The translations under genes and the position numbers were made by a program. From Methanarcanum sp963640855 (lineage in GTDB: Archaea; Thermoplasmatota; Thermoplasmata; Methanomassiliicoccales; Methanomethylophilaceae), in assembly GCA_963640855.1 (NCBI GenBank), contig CAVIAJ010000002.1:1-64000 (forward strand): 64,000 nt of DNA. Direction: 5' to 3'. A model generated the notes under the pieces. That model was not told the DNA's origin. It did no database searches and saw only the letters and a program-made list of their open reading frames with translations. Shown one piece after another: positions 35,928 through 44,993 of the stretch (the stretch's first letter is position 1; the number at the start of each line of letters is the position of its first letter).

Positions 35928-36647
35928 ATGATGATCGCAGCCGCAGCGGTCTGTTGCTGCTTCGTCGGAGAAGACTCCGACGCAGCAACAAACTCCGTCA
36001 GCATCAGTGCCGACTACGGAAAGGTCGGCACAACGATTACCTTCGACCTCACGGGAGAAGCCGCATACAGTTACGAAATCTACTGGATGGACGGCGAAAC
36101 CGCGAAGGACAAGAAGACAGGTGTGCTCGACAGCACGTTCACCGGCGAGGCAAAGATCACTCTCCCCAGCAACGAAGGAACCTACACCTACCACATCGAT
36201 TATCTCCTCGACGGAGAGAAGAAGTGGGACGATACCGTTTCGATCAAAGCTGTCAAAGCCATCACACTGAAGGCTACCGTCAAGAACAACGGAGACGCAA
36301 CTGTCAGCATGTACGTTCACTTCCTCGTGAAGAAGGACGGCGTCGCAATGAAGGTCGACGGAAGCGAACAGCTTGTCGATGTCGAAGCAGGCAAATCCAA
36401 GGATGTCACCTGTGATTACATCGTCAAAGATGTGGGCGATATCGAATTCTGTGTCACAACAAGCAGTGATTCGATTAAGGGTTCCGTCATGGGACTTGAT
36501 TCGTGGAAGACAGTATACAGCTCGGACAACGACTACACATTCATCACGGTCTTCCTTGTGATCGTCGTGATTGTAATGGTCGCAGTCGGAATCTGGATCT
36601 TCCGCAAGCCTGTCGTCAACACAGGTAAGCCCAAAGCCAGGCGCTGA
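35928..36647 (+). CDS. Secreted, C-terminally anchored beta-domain protein
   Basis: A 239-residue protein with a hydrophobic N-terminus (MMIAAAAVCCCFVGEDSDAA), one or two Ig-like beta domains (SISADYGKVGTTITFDLTG..., TLKATVKNNGDATVSMYVHF), one membrane helix (about 204-225) and a basic tail. This is the layout of small envelope proteins with the CARDB-like 'NNGDA' signature. It follows the AglB-like gene by 20 bases. The start is doubtful: no ATG, GTG or TTG exists in frame between the stop at 35877 and 35928, and the signal peptide lacks a charged front, so a non-standard start or coupled translation is possible. Likely a partner of the AglB-like protein at the surface. Confidence 0.65.
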   Translation: MMIAAAAVCCCFVGEDSDAATNSVSISADYGKVGTTITFDLTGEAAYSYEIYWMDGETAKDKKTGVLDSTFTGEAKITLPSNEGTYTYHIDYLLDGEKKWDDTVSIKAVKAITLKATVKNNGDATVSMYVHFLVKKDGVAMKVDGSEQLVDVEAGKSKDVTCDYIVKDVGDIEFCVTTSSDSIKGSVMGLDSWKTVYSSDNDYTFITVFLVIVVIVMVAVGIWIFRKPVVNTGKPKARR

Positions 36648-36660
36648 AAAACAGATTAAG

Positions 36661-36681
36661 GACAGGGGATTTTCCCCTGTC
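36661..36681. terminator. Bidirectional hairpin terminator
   Basis: GACAGGGGA and TCCCCTGTC form a perfect 9-bp stem with loop TTT between convergent genes. It is followed by ATAATTTTATTTT on the plus strand, which suits the end of the AglB-like operon. Confidence 0.7.
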
Positions 36682-36700
36682 ATAATTTTATTTTAAAATT

Positions 36701-37300
36701 TCATTCTTTAAGACGTTCCAAAGAGGACATGATTTTGGCATTTGCCATATCGGAACGTGTGCGTTCGAGAATTCCTCTCGCAATATCCTGTTTTCTTCTT
36801 ATGGGGACGATTGCATCGGGAATGTCGAAACCCATCACTTCGTTACCGATTTCTTCCATTGATTCGAAGTAATACGTTGCTTTGTCCATATCTCCGTTCA
36901 TAAGGGCCGTAAGAACAAGTCTTCTCAGTTCTCCGATAACATCCGCAAGCCCCATCATCCACGACTGGGGAGAAATTTTCAATGTTGTGAACGAAGGAAT
37001 GTCTTTTTTTCTTACAATCGAAGAAAGAATCAACGCTTCCGAATATTCCATACATGCATCTTCAACTGCGGATGAATACAGAACGGACGGTTCGTTTTTC
37101 AGTTCCGAAATCATATCGCGGACCATCGTTTTCAGTTCGCCCTGAACCGACATAAATTCTTCATCCGTGTGAACGGCGTGAATCATGTTCTTTGTTTTTC
37201 TGATGATTGCACGTGACATCGCAATCGCGGATTCGCGTTTCGCTTCTATCGCCGACATCCTTTTGTTGACAGATTCGATGTTCTCGGATAGTTTCTTCAT
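36701..37300 (-). CDS. Archaeal translin-family protein
   Basis: A 199-residue, nearly all-helical protein of the translin/TRAX fold, which binds single-stranded nucleic acid and in some members cuts RNA as part of C3PO-like complexes. Family features are the ARE-type first helix (MKKLSENIESVNKRMSAIEAKRESAIAMSR), the DYLxGLxDxxGEL-like block (SWMMGLADVIGELRRLVLTAL) and the acidic helices. In archaea it is often found near RNA genes; here truA lies upstream on the same strand. Activity not predictable from the residues alone. Confidence 0.88.
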   Translation of the reverse strand: MKKLSENIESVNKRMSAIEAKRESAIAMSRAIIRKTKNMIHAVHTDEEFMSVQGELKTMVRDMISELKNEPSVLYSSAVEDACMEYSEALILSSIVRKKDIPSFTTLKISPQSWMMGLADVIGELRRLVLTALMNGDMDKATYYFESMEEIGNEVMGFDIPDAIVPIRRKQDIARGILERTRSDMANAKIMSSLERLKE

Positions 37301-37338
37301 GCCCGTATATCAACAGACGGAATGATAAATATCGTCAT

Positions 37339-38124
37339 TCACAGTGACGAAAGAAAATCTTTTTCGAGAGCATTCGCAAAGAGTCTGTCTTTCACGCGGG
37401 GTTTGTATGCATCTTCTTCCGGAGAAACGAATTCCAAATTTCTGTATTCGACATCCAAAAGCGTGAGTGCATCCGGCCTTGCAATTCCGAATTGTATTTC
37501 TTCTCCGTCGTACAGCGCTCTGCGGACGTCGTCCAATGTGCGCTTACCTCTCGCCACGGAATCAATCGCAGCGGAGATTTTTCTTATCATATTCCACAGG
37601 AAGTATCTCGAGCGGAATGTGAGTTCGATAATTCCGTCGGATTCCTTCACATCGATGGAATCCATGACGGTTACCGTCGGTTTGTCTTCGTATACTTTGC
37701 AGAATCTGATGAAATCATGTTCTCCGACGAATAATTCCGCACATTTCTTTGCAAGATTTACATCCAACCCTCCCGAAGGCAGAACGTATCTGTACGATCT
37801 TCTGTCTGCAAAACGCGGGTTGAAGTCATCATCGACATAAGCTACACTGCGGTAGCAGATATCTTCGGAAACAGAATTCAATGCTCTCAGAAGAATAATT
37901 CCGTCTTCGAACTCAGTATTTACGGCGATAACATTGCCCAATGCATTCACACCCGCATCCGTTCTGCTTGACGGTTTTATATCAAACCAATCGGCACCCT
38001 TTCCGGGATGGACGGTCATGAGATCTTTCAGTATGTCTCCCACAACCGTCCTCAGGCCCGGTTGGTACTGCGAACCGCAGAATCCTCCGCCCATATAGGC
38101 GATTCTCAACGCAACTCTTCTCAT
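37339..38124 (-). CDS. truA: tRNA pseudouridine synthase A
   Basis: A 261-residue enzyme that makes pseudouridine at positions 38-40 in the anticodon arm. The catalytic Asp lies in SSRTDAGVNALGN. YMGGGFCGSQYQPGLRTV and RRSYRYVLPSGG are further family blocks, and the C-terminal domain has FLWNMIRKI. The start at 38124 (MRRVALRIAYMG) overlaps the purD stop in ATGA fashion; a longer reading upstream overlaps purD fully and is unlikely. Confidence 0.94.
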   Translation of the reverse strand: MRRVALRIAYMGGGFCGSQYQPGLRTVVGDILKDLMTVHPGKGADWFDIKPSSRTDAGVNALGNVIAVNTEFEDGIILLRALNSVSEDICYRSVAYVDDDFNPRFADRRSYRYVLPSGGLDVNLAKKCAELFVGEHDFIRFCKVYEDKPTVTVMDSIDVKESDGIIELTFRSRYFLWNMIRKISAAIDSVARGKRTLDDVRRALYDGEEIQFGIARPDALTLLDVEYRNLEFVSPEEDAYKPRVKDRLFANALEKDFLSSL

Positions 38125-39440
38125 GAACGGAGCTGTTTCATGTGGTCCACTCTCTTCTGGACCAACGCTTTCGTTCCGATGTCGTGGCGTACGAAGATGT
38201 GGTCGCATTTCACATATTTCAATGCGTTTTCACAGTTTCTTTCCGCTTCTTCCATGGTAGGTGCCAATCCGACGACTCCTACGGATCTTGAAGTTCCCGT
38301 GAGGAGTTTTCCGTCTTTTTGGTCTACATTTGCGAAGTAGACTTTCGCACCGCATCTTTCGATACTGTCAACATCCACGGCAATCTCCTTTCCGGATACG
38401 GATTTCACGCCGTATCCTTCCGGTACGACATATTTGCAGACTGTTGCCATGTCGTAGAATTCCACATCGTTTGTGAGTGTTCCCGTTGCCATTCTGTAAC
38501 AGATGTCAATGAAGTCGCTCTTCAGAAGTGTCAGAACGTTCATCGCTTCGGGGTCTCCGAATCTTGCGTTGATTTCGATAATCTTCGGTCCGTCTACCGT
38601 AAGCATAAACTGACCGTACATCGGACCGCGGTAGGGACAGCCTTCCTCGGCCATTGTATCTACGATATCCTGAATAATTTTCATCGCTTCTTTCCTTTCG
38701 GATTCGGTGATGAACGGTAAAAGGTGATTGGAATCTGTGTACGAACCCATTCCGCCTGTGTTCGGACCGACATCTCCCTCGTATGCTCTCTTGTGATCCT
38801 GCACCAAAGGCATGGGTTTAATGTTCTTTCCGTCGCAGAAGACCATCTGAGTGAATTCTTCTCCTACTGCTTTTTCCTCAATGATAACTCCGGCTCCGCC
38901 GATGTTCATATCGAAGATTTCGTTGATGTATTCCATTATGTCTTCGAATGAATGCAGGTGCTCTCCCTGTACTTTCACACCTTTTCCGCCTGTAAGTCCG
39001 ACGGGTTTCACGACAATCTCGTGATCAATGCTTTTGATGTACTTCTCGGCATCTTTTGCATTATCAAATGAAGCGTACGCAAGATTTCCTTTAATCTTAT
39101 GTCTGTTGACAAGATCCCTCATGAACGATTTCGAAGTTTCGATTCTTGCCGCCGCAGCGGTAGGAGATGCACATAACACACCTTCCTTCTCAAGAGCATC
39201 TACGATTCCGATTTCCAACGGAGCTTCGGGACCGACGAATGCAAGTTTTACGTCATTTTCCTTTGCGAATGCGCATACTTTTGCGGTATCTTTCTCATCG
39301 CACAGGAGATGTTTCTTCGATCTTGCAATGATTCCGGGATTTGCGTTTTTCATTACCGCATAGATTTCCGCGCCCGATCTGTACAGTGCTTCGACTGCGG
39401 CGTGTTCTCTTCCTCCGCCTCCGATTGTGAGAATCTTCAT
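38121..39440 (-). CDS. purD: Phosphoribosylamine--glycine ligase
   Basis: A 439-residue ATP-grasp enzyme, step 2 of purine synthesis (phosphoribosylamine + glycine + ATP). It begins with the MKILTIGGGGREHAAVEAL nucleotide loop. KPVGLTGGKGVKVQ and VGPNTGGMGSYTDSN are the ATP-grasp and substrate blocks, and GPKIIEINARFGDPEAMNVLTLL is the metal site. ATG 39440 is preferred; GGAG lies 11 bases before it. A GTG three codons upstream overlaps the hypB stop. Purine synthesis in the window also includes purH. Confidence 0.96.
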   Translation of the reverse strand: MKILTIGGGGREHAAVEALYRSGAEIYAVMKNANPGIIARSKKHLLCDEKDTAKVCAFAKENDVKLAFVGPEAPLEIGIVDALEKEGVLCASPTAAAARIETSKSFMRDLVNRHKIKGNLAYASFDNAKDAEKYIKSIDHEIVVKPVGLTGGKGVKVQGEHLHSFEDIMEYINEIFDMNIGGAGVIIEEKAVGEEFTQMVFCDGKNIKPMPLVQDHKRAYEGDVGPNTGGMGSYTDSNHLLPFITESERKEAMKIIQDIVDTMAEEGCPYRGPMYGQFMLTVDGPKIIEINARFGDPEAMNVLTLLKSDFIDICYRMATGTLTNDVEFYDMATVCKYVVPEGYGVKSVSGKEIAVDVDSIERCGAKVYFANVDQKDGKLLTGTSRSVGVVGLAPTMEEAERNCENALKYVKCDHIFVRHDIGTKALVQKRVDHMKQLRS

Positions 39441-39445
39441 AATAA

Positions 39446-40099
39446 TCACAGCTCCATAGCTTTCAGGATTTCATCCAATCCGATATCCTTTTTCACACTT
39501 GCTTTGAACATTTGTTTGTTTCCGCCTGTGAGTTTTTCGTAATCTTTCACGATTACGTCGGGATTTACATCCACTGCATCCGCGATATCGATCTTATTGA
39601 GAATCGCGATATCCGAATGAATGAAAATATCGGGATGTTTTCTCACCATATCGTCACCTTCGGTTGTGGAGATTACGACCACTCTGTAATCCGTTCCGAG
39701 AGGGAAATCCGCAGGACATACGAGATTGCCCACATTCTCTATGAAAAGAACATCGATTTCATCGAGATTCATTGTGTGTAATCTCTTGTGAATCATATGC
39801 GCGGTGAGGTGGCAGTCTTTTCCCGTGTTGCAGTTGACGGTTTTGATTCCGGAGACTTCCATTCTTGTGAAATCGTCCGCACCTGTTACATCTCCTGCGA
39901 TGGCGGCTACTCTGAGACCTTTCGCCCTGAGCTTTTCCGCCAGTTTGATTATCATCGCCGTCTTTCCTGCACCGATGGACCCCATGAAGTCCACCGACAT
40001 AATGTCATGTTCCTTAAGCAAGTGATAGTTCTCGTGAGCTGTCTTACTGTTCTCCCTGAGGACATCGAATTCCATTCCGACGTCGGTGATCATATGCAT
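39446..40099 (-). CDS. hypB: HypB: GTPase for nickel insertion into [NiFe] hydrogenase
   Basis: A 217-residue SIMIBI GTPase that delivers Ni to hydrogenase precursors with HypA. The P-loop is GSIGAGKT (about 41-48), followed by Switch-like GDVTGADD, ENVGNLVCPADF and the guanine-binding NKID. It is the short archaeal form without the N-terminal histidine-rich part. Cys-His residues for metal (NCNTGKDCHL) are present. hypA is not adjacent. hypE is elsewhere in the window (52263-53312). Together they show that the organism makes [NiFe] hydrogenases. Confidence 0.95.
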   Translation of the reverse strand: MHMITDVGMEFDVLRENSKTAHENYHLLKEHDIMSVDFMGSIGAGKTAMIIKLAEKLRAKGLRVAAIAGDVTGADDFTRMEVSGIKTVNCNTGKDCHLTAHMIHKRLHTMNLDEIDVLFIENVGNLVCPADFPLGTDYRVVVISTTEGDDMVRKHPDIFIHSDIAILNKIDIADAVDVNPDVIVKDYEKLTGGNKQMFKASVKKDIGLDEILKAMEL

Positions 40100-40235
40100 G
40101 TTTTTCCGAATGGCGAGGGCGGTTATAATATGAACGTTCGTTTCGAATCCGTATGTAAGGATGTGCCAGTTTTCATCACGTAAGTGTGTGTAATCTTCCT
40201 TATAAACAAGGAGAAGATACAGTCATCCGAACAGC

Positions 40236-41525
40236 ATGACATATTCAGCCGAGTTAACCGAGAGACTTGAATCCCTTGGAATTTCCGAGGGTTACAGGAT
40301 ATCCGTCGAGACCGACGGTAAGACGTATGTCGGAGTACTGATGCCCCACCACGAGTTCAGCGCTTCGGATATTATTGTGTTGAAGATGAAGAGCGGATAC
40401 AACGTAGGCGTGAGAATTACACCCGAAACACGTATCGAAATTCTCGACAAGCCCGTCGTAAGGGAAAGAAAGGAAACAGTTGTCGAGGAAAGAAAAGATC
40501 TTCCGACCTTGGTTCTCATCGGTACCGGCGGTACGATTGCTTCGTATGTCGACTACAGAACGGGTGCCGTACATCCCGCATTATCCACATCGGATATGGT
40601 CAACGCAGTACCCGAAATCAGGGAGATTGCGAACGTCCGTGCAAAGGTACTGTTCTCGATATTCTCGGAGAACATGGATATCTGTCACTGGCAGGAATTG
40701 GCAAAAGCCGTTGCCGAAGAGATAAACAACGGTGCAGACGGAGTTATCATTCCCCACGGTACGGATACCATGGGTTACACCGCGGCTGCATTGTCGTTTA
40801 TGTTGGGAGATGTTCCCAAGCCCGTTATTTTGGTGGGAGCACAGAGGTCTTCGGACAGACCTTCATCCGATGCATCCACGAATCTTATGGCATGCGCTCA
40901 GTTCTGTACAAAAGCAAAGAAAGCAGGTGTTTATGTGGTAATGCATGACACTTCCGGAGACGATTCGTTCGCTGTTCACATCGGATCCAGAGTAAGAAAG
41001 ATGCATACTTCCAGGCGTGATGCCTTCAAGAGTATCAACGTAATGCCCGCAGCAAACATCGACAAAGACTGGAAGATTACGCTGAACATGAATCTTCCTT
41101 CCGTCGGCAACGGAAAAGCATCCGTGAAAGCGGATATGGATCAGAAGACCGTACTGTTACAGTACTATCCCGGAATGGATCCCGCACTCTTCGAGGATAT
41201 TTTCATGAAGAGCGACGGAGTGGTCATCGCAGGTTCCGGATTGGGTCATGTGAATGAAAACATGATCCCGATGATTGAGAAAGCCGTGAAGAAGGGAACC
41301 GTCGTTGTGATGACTTCTCAGTGTATCAACGGTCAGACTAACATGAACGTCTACAACACAGGCCGTGATCTGATTACGGCGGGAGTTATTTCCGTGTTCG
41401 ATATGCTCCCCGAGACAGCCTATGTAAAGTTATCATGGGCGTTGGCTAATCACGATAAATCCGAAGTGAAGGAGATCATGAGAACTCCTCTCGTCGGAGA
41501 GATGAGCGAAAGGAGGGTGTTCTGA
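40236..41525 (+). CDS. gatD: Glu-tRNA(Gln) amidotransferase subunit D
   Basis: A 429-residue asparaginase-like subunit that releases ammonia from glutamine (or asparagine) for conversion of Glu-tRNA(Gln) to Gln-tRNA(Gln). The N-terminal part (1-85) is the GatD beta-barrel. The amidase part has the first threonine motif GTGGTIAS (about 90-97) and the second IIPHGTDTMGYTA. GatDE is found only in archaea. A TATA-like CTTATAAAC lies near 40197. The stop overlaps the gatE ATG. Confidence 0.97.
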   Translation: MTYSAELTERLESLGISEGYRISVETDGKTYVGVLMPHHEFSASDIIVLKMKSGYNVGVRITPETRIEILDKPVVRERKETVVEERKDLPTLVLIGTGGTIASYVDYRTGAVHPALSTSDMVNAVPEIREIANVRAKVLFSIFSENMDICHWQELAKAVAEEINNGADGVIIPHGTDTMGYTAAALSFMLGDVPKPVILVGAQRSSDRPSSDASTNLMACAQFCTKAKKAGVYVVMHDTSGDDSFAVHIGSRVRKMHTSRRDAFKSINVMPAANIDKDWKITLNMNLPSVGNGKASVKADMDQKTVLLQYYPGMDPALFEDIFMKSDGVVIAGSGLGHVNENMIPMIEKAVKKGTVVVMTSQCINGQTNMNVYNTGRDLITAGVISVFDMLPETAYVKLSWALANHDKSEVKEIMRTPLVGEMSERRVF

Positions 41526-43396
41526 TGGCAGAACCCGAAATGATCTGCGGAATCGAAATCCACCAGCAGTTGGATACAAAGAAACTCTTCTGCGACTGCG
41601 AATCACACCTCTGTGAAGAAGGGCACGGTTCTGTTTACAGAAGACTCAGACCTACAACCTCGGAAACGGGAGAAATCGACAGGGCTGCACTGGTACAGTT
41701 CCAGAGGAACCTCGGATACAGGTATCAGTCCGCGGAAGGGGCGTCATGTCTTGTCGAATTGGATGAAGAACCTCCCCACGGAATCAACAGGGATGCAATG
41801 GAAACCACTCTGATTTTCTCGGAAATGATGAGTGCACGTGCTGTAGACGAAGTTCACTTCATGAGGAAGATTGTCGTCGACGGTTCCAATACATCGGGAT
41901 TCCAGAGGACTGCATTGGTTGCAACAGACGGTTCGATTGATGTCAACGGAAAGAAAATTTCGATTCTTTCTGTCTGTCTTGAAGAAGATGCCTGCCGTAA
42001 GGTTGAAACAACGGATGCCGAGATTACATACCGTTTGGACAGACTGGGTATTCCTCTGATTGAGGTTGCGACAGGACCGGATATCCGCACTCCCGAAGAG
42101 TGTATGGAAGTCGCATTGAGAATAGGAACACTTCTCAGAGCAACGAAGAGGGTCAAGAGAGGAATCGGTACAATCAGAGAAGATCTGAACATTTCGATTC
42201 CCGGCGGAGCACGTATTGAAATCAAAGGTGTTCAGGAACTCAGGCTTCTTCCGCTGTATGTCGAGAACGAAGTCAACAGGCAGAAGATGCTGCTGAGAAT
42301 CAGAGATATCCTCAATGAAAGAAATGTGAAAGAAGCTGCATTCGAACCCGTCGATGTAACGGAAATTTTCAAAGACTGCGGTTCGAAAGTCATTCAGGGC
42401 GCATTGAAAGACAAAGGAAAGATTATCGCGGTACGTCTTCCCGGATTCTCCGGTGTCATGAACGGAGATTCGGAAAAACTCCGTCTGGGAGCGGAAATGG
42501 CTCAGAGAGCCAGAACCAAAGGAGTCAAGGGAATATTCCATTCCGATGAGCTTCCTAACTACGGTATCGAGCAGAAGTATGTGGATTCATTACGTGAATT
42601 CCTCGGCATGACGGGAACATACGATGCATTCGTAATCTGCGCTGCAAAAGAGAAGAAAGCGAAGGATGCACTGGAAGTTGCAGTCGAAAGAGCGAACATT
42701 GCACTGAAAGAAGTTCCCGAAGAGACGAGAGATCCTCTTCCCGACGGTACTTCGAAGTATTCGAGGCCTCTGCCCGGAGCGGCGAGGATGTATCCCGAGA
42801 CAGATGTTCCTCCCACCGAGATTACAAGGGAAAGAATGGCGCAGATCCGTGAGAACCTTCCCGAACTTCCCGAAGCGATCGAAGGACGTCTTGTTTCGCA
42901 GTACGGAATCAACGCACAGCAGGCGAGACAGATCGTACGTCAGGATAATAATGACTTATTCGAGAGAATCGCAAAGGAATATGACATGGCTTCGGTTGCG
43001 GCAACGACATTCCTGAACACATACGGTGAATTGGAACACGACGGTTCCGATATGAGCCAGCTTACAGATGGGAGGGTTATGCAGGCATTCGGACTTTTGA
43101 AAGAAGGACGTTTCGCCAAAGAAGCATTACCTGCACTGCTGAAGGAAATGTGCAACAGTACGGATGCCGAGAAAGCAATAGAAAAACTCGGACTCGGTGT
43201 TGTCGATACAGACGAAGCATCCGCAATAATCGCACAGATTGTGAAGGAACGCGAAGACTTCATCAGGAGTAAAGGCGGACTCGGAGCAATCGGACCTCTT
43301 ATGGGACCTGTTATGGGCGCTCTCAGAGGAAAGATTGACGGTCAGAAAGCAAATGAGCTTCTTAAGAAAGAGATTGAGAAGCTTATGAGCTCCTGA
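41525..43396 (+). CDS. gatE: Glu-tRNA(Gln) amidotransferase subunit E
   Basis: A 623-residue GatB-type subunit that activates the glutamyl end of the tRNA with ATP and accepts ammonia from GatD. It begins with CGIEIHQQLDTKKLFCDC and has PPHGINRDA and GTIREDLNISIPGGARIEIKGVQEL. The GatE-only AspRS-like insertion domain follows (about 270-400), and the tRNA-binding YqeY-like tail closes it (about 480-620). Overlapping start with gatD gives strict coupling. Confidence 0.97.
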   Translation: MAEPEMICGIEIHQQLDTKKLFCDCESHLCEEGHGSVYRRLRPTTSETGEIDRAALVQFQRNLGYRYQSAEGASCLVELDEEPPHGINRDAMETTLIFSEMMSARAVDEVHFMRKIVVDGSNTSGFQRTALVATDGSIDVNGKKISILSVCLEEDACRKVETTDAEITYRLDRLGIPLIEVATGPDIRTPEECMEVALRIGTLLRATKRVKRGIGTIREDLNISIPGGARIEIKGVQELRLLPLYVENEVNRQKMLLRIRDILNERNVKEAAFEPVDVTEIFKDCGSKVIQGALKDKGKIIAVRLPGFSGVMNGDSEKLRLGAEMAQRARTKGVKGIFHSDELPNYGIEQKYVDSLREFLGMTGTYDAFVICAAKEKKAKDALEVAVERANIALKEVPEETRDPLPDGTSKYSRPLPGAARMYPETDVPPTEITRERMAQIRENLPELPEAIEGRLVSQYGINAQQARQIVRQDNNDLFERIAKEYDMASVAATTFLNTYGELEHDGSDMSQLTDGRVMQAFGLLKEGRFAKEALPALLKEMCNSTDAEKAIEKLGLGVVDTDEASAIIAQIVKEREDFIRSKGGLGAIGPLMGPVMGALRGKIDGQKANELLKKEIEKLMSS

Positions 43397-43413
43397 TCGG
43401 GATGAATGAATAC

Positions 43414-43436
43414 ATCTGCCCGTGAAACGGGCAGAT
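43414..43436 (+). terminator. Hairpin after gatE
   Basis: ATCTGCCCGT and ACGGGCAGAT form a perfect 10-bp stem with loop GAA, 18 bases after the gatE stop. No long T-run follows, so it may stabilise the message rather than end it. Confidence 0.5.
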
Positions 43437-43576
43437 ACTTTCATCTGTTCCCGAAAACAAACCCATTCCCGTATTCTCATTTTTCATATTTTTCCGATAC
43501 CGATGTTCAGATTCGTATAATTCTGAAGTATAGGGAACGGTTATATTCTCCCGACAGGATAGATGTCCGTGAACGC

Positions 43577-44347
43577 ATGGCTGAGAAGAAAAAAATATCC
43601 GATATGACCGTGGAAGAGCTTACCGAAGAGGCCAACAAAGGATATTCGTACCCGCAGTCTGTGCTCCTGGGGAAGTATACAACAGGACTGACTGTAGAGT
43701 ATTGGGATGACAATGCAGGTTGGATTGTAAAGAATGCGTTGGACGGAGACTTATTGTCACAGACTGTTCTTTACCGCGTCGTTTTTTCAGACAGCGGGAG
43801 CATGCTGTCCGACGATTCCTATGACAAAGTCAACGACATGGTGATGGATGCTCTCGAACAGGGAAACCTGAATGCTGTCAAATTCATGTCAATTGTCTGT
43901 ATTGAAAATCACGACTACATCGGTGCGGCGCAATGGTGTATGAAAGGCGTGAAATACGGAATCGACGGTGCGGAAGAACTGCTGGATGACATTTATATAG
44001 AATCGATGGAGGATGTGTTGCCTCCAGACGATATCGAAATACCGGAAGAATCCGATTTGGAAGGGGAGCTTTTGGATACGGTGACAGCTTTCGCTGCGGT
44101 CGGATATGCAGTTGCGCAATTCGATCTTGCGTATCACTATGCATATGAGGCATCGGAAGTATCATACGAAGAAGCTTTCAAATGGTTTGAAAAGGCCGCA
44201 GAACATGGACACGCCGATTCCGAGTACAATTTGGGAGTCTTATGCCTCAATGGTTGCGGTACTGAAAAATCGCCCGAACGTGCCAGAGGATGGTTTTCGA
44301 AAGCGGTTGAACACGGTTGCTTACAGGCAAAACCTTTCTTAGAGTGA
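43577..44347 (+). CDS. Sel1-repeat protein
   Basis: A 256-residue acidic protein. The C-terminal part (about 170-250) has clear Sel1 repeats (AQFDLAYHYAYEASEVSYEEAFKWFEKAAEHGHADSEYNLGVLCLNG). The N-terminal part holds less regular helical repeats. Sel1 solenoids bind other proteins. The same repeat type forms the tail of the ABC ATPase at 3564-5534. ATG 43577 is about 33 bases after a TATA-like TTATATTC, so the message is nearly leaderless. The end overlaps the convergent methyltransferase gene by 9 bases. Partner unknown. Confidence 0.8.
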   Translation: MAEKKKISDMTVEELTEEANKGYSYPQSVLLGKYTTGLTVEYWDDNAGWIVKNALDGDLLSQTVLYRVVFSDSGSMLSDDSYDKVNDMVMDALEQGNLNAVKFMSIVCIENHDYIGAAQWCMKGVKYGIDGAEELLDDIYIESMEDVLPPDDIEIPEESDLEGELLDTVTAFAAVGYAVAQFDLAYHYAYEASEVSYEEAFKWFEKAAEHGHADSEYNLGVLCLNGCGTEKSPERARGWFSKAVEHGCLQAKPFLE

Positions 44348-44932
44348 GGATTTGATTTCCAAAACACGGAGCTTCTCGAAAAACAACGAAAGCTCTCCCA
44401 AAACCTTTACATCATATGGTGAGAGGAGACTGTTCAGTCTCTTCTCATCCATAAGCGACGAAACAACAATGACGATTCTTCCCCCGGGAGTGAGATGTTT
44501 TTCCGAACCTTCCAACAATCCCGGCAGCGGACCTATTCCGTCTTCTCCTCCGGACCATGCTTTTGCCAACTCACCGTCATCATCCACGGGAAGATACGGC
44601 AGATTGAAGACAATTGTATCGAAAATTCCGTCAACATTCTCGTAAAGATCCGATTCAACAACAGTAATATTGACATTATTCGCTTTTGCATTGTTCTTTG
44701 TACATTCCGCGGCATACGGATTGATGTCTGCGGAAGTTACAATGCACCCGTTCTTCGCACAGTGTATCGACACAACGCCCGATCCCGGGCCGATTTCCAA
44801 TACTTTCTCTCCTTCCCTGACATCAAGTGATTCTATCAGCAGAATCGAATCCTCTGACGGAGGATAGACTTCGTCGGTAATTCCGATGTCGATATCGGGA
44901 TTGTATCTCATTGCCTGTGTATTGTTCATCAC
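44339..44932 (-). CDS. HemK2-like class I methyltransferase (NLPY variant)
   Basis: A 197-residue SAM-dependent methyltransferase of the small archaeal HemK/PrmC group, which modifies the Gln of release factor aRF1. SAM is bound by VLEIGPGSGVVS and SADINPYAAECTKNN. The catalytic motif, usually NPPY, reads FNLPYLP, with Leu in place of the first Pro. The opening EVYPPSEDSILLIESL is typical of HemK2 (N6AMT1). The altered motif leaves the substrate slightly uncertain. Confidence 0.82.
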   Translation of the reverse strand: MMNNTQAMRYNPDIDIGITDEVYPPSEDSILLIESLDVREGEKVLEIGPGSGVVSIHCAKNGCIVTSADINPYAAECTKNNAKANNVNITVVESDLYENVDGIFDTIVFNLPYLPVDDDGELAKAWSGGEDGIGPLPGLLEGSEKHLTPGGRIVIVVSSLMDEKRLNSLLSPYDVKVLGELSLFFEKLRVLEIKSSL

Positions 44933-44993
44933 AGATAGTAATGTTTGGTACGGTATACGAACAGGTTATCTATCACAAAAGTGATGAACACCT

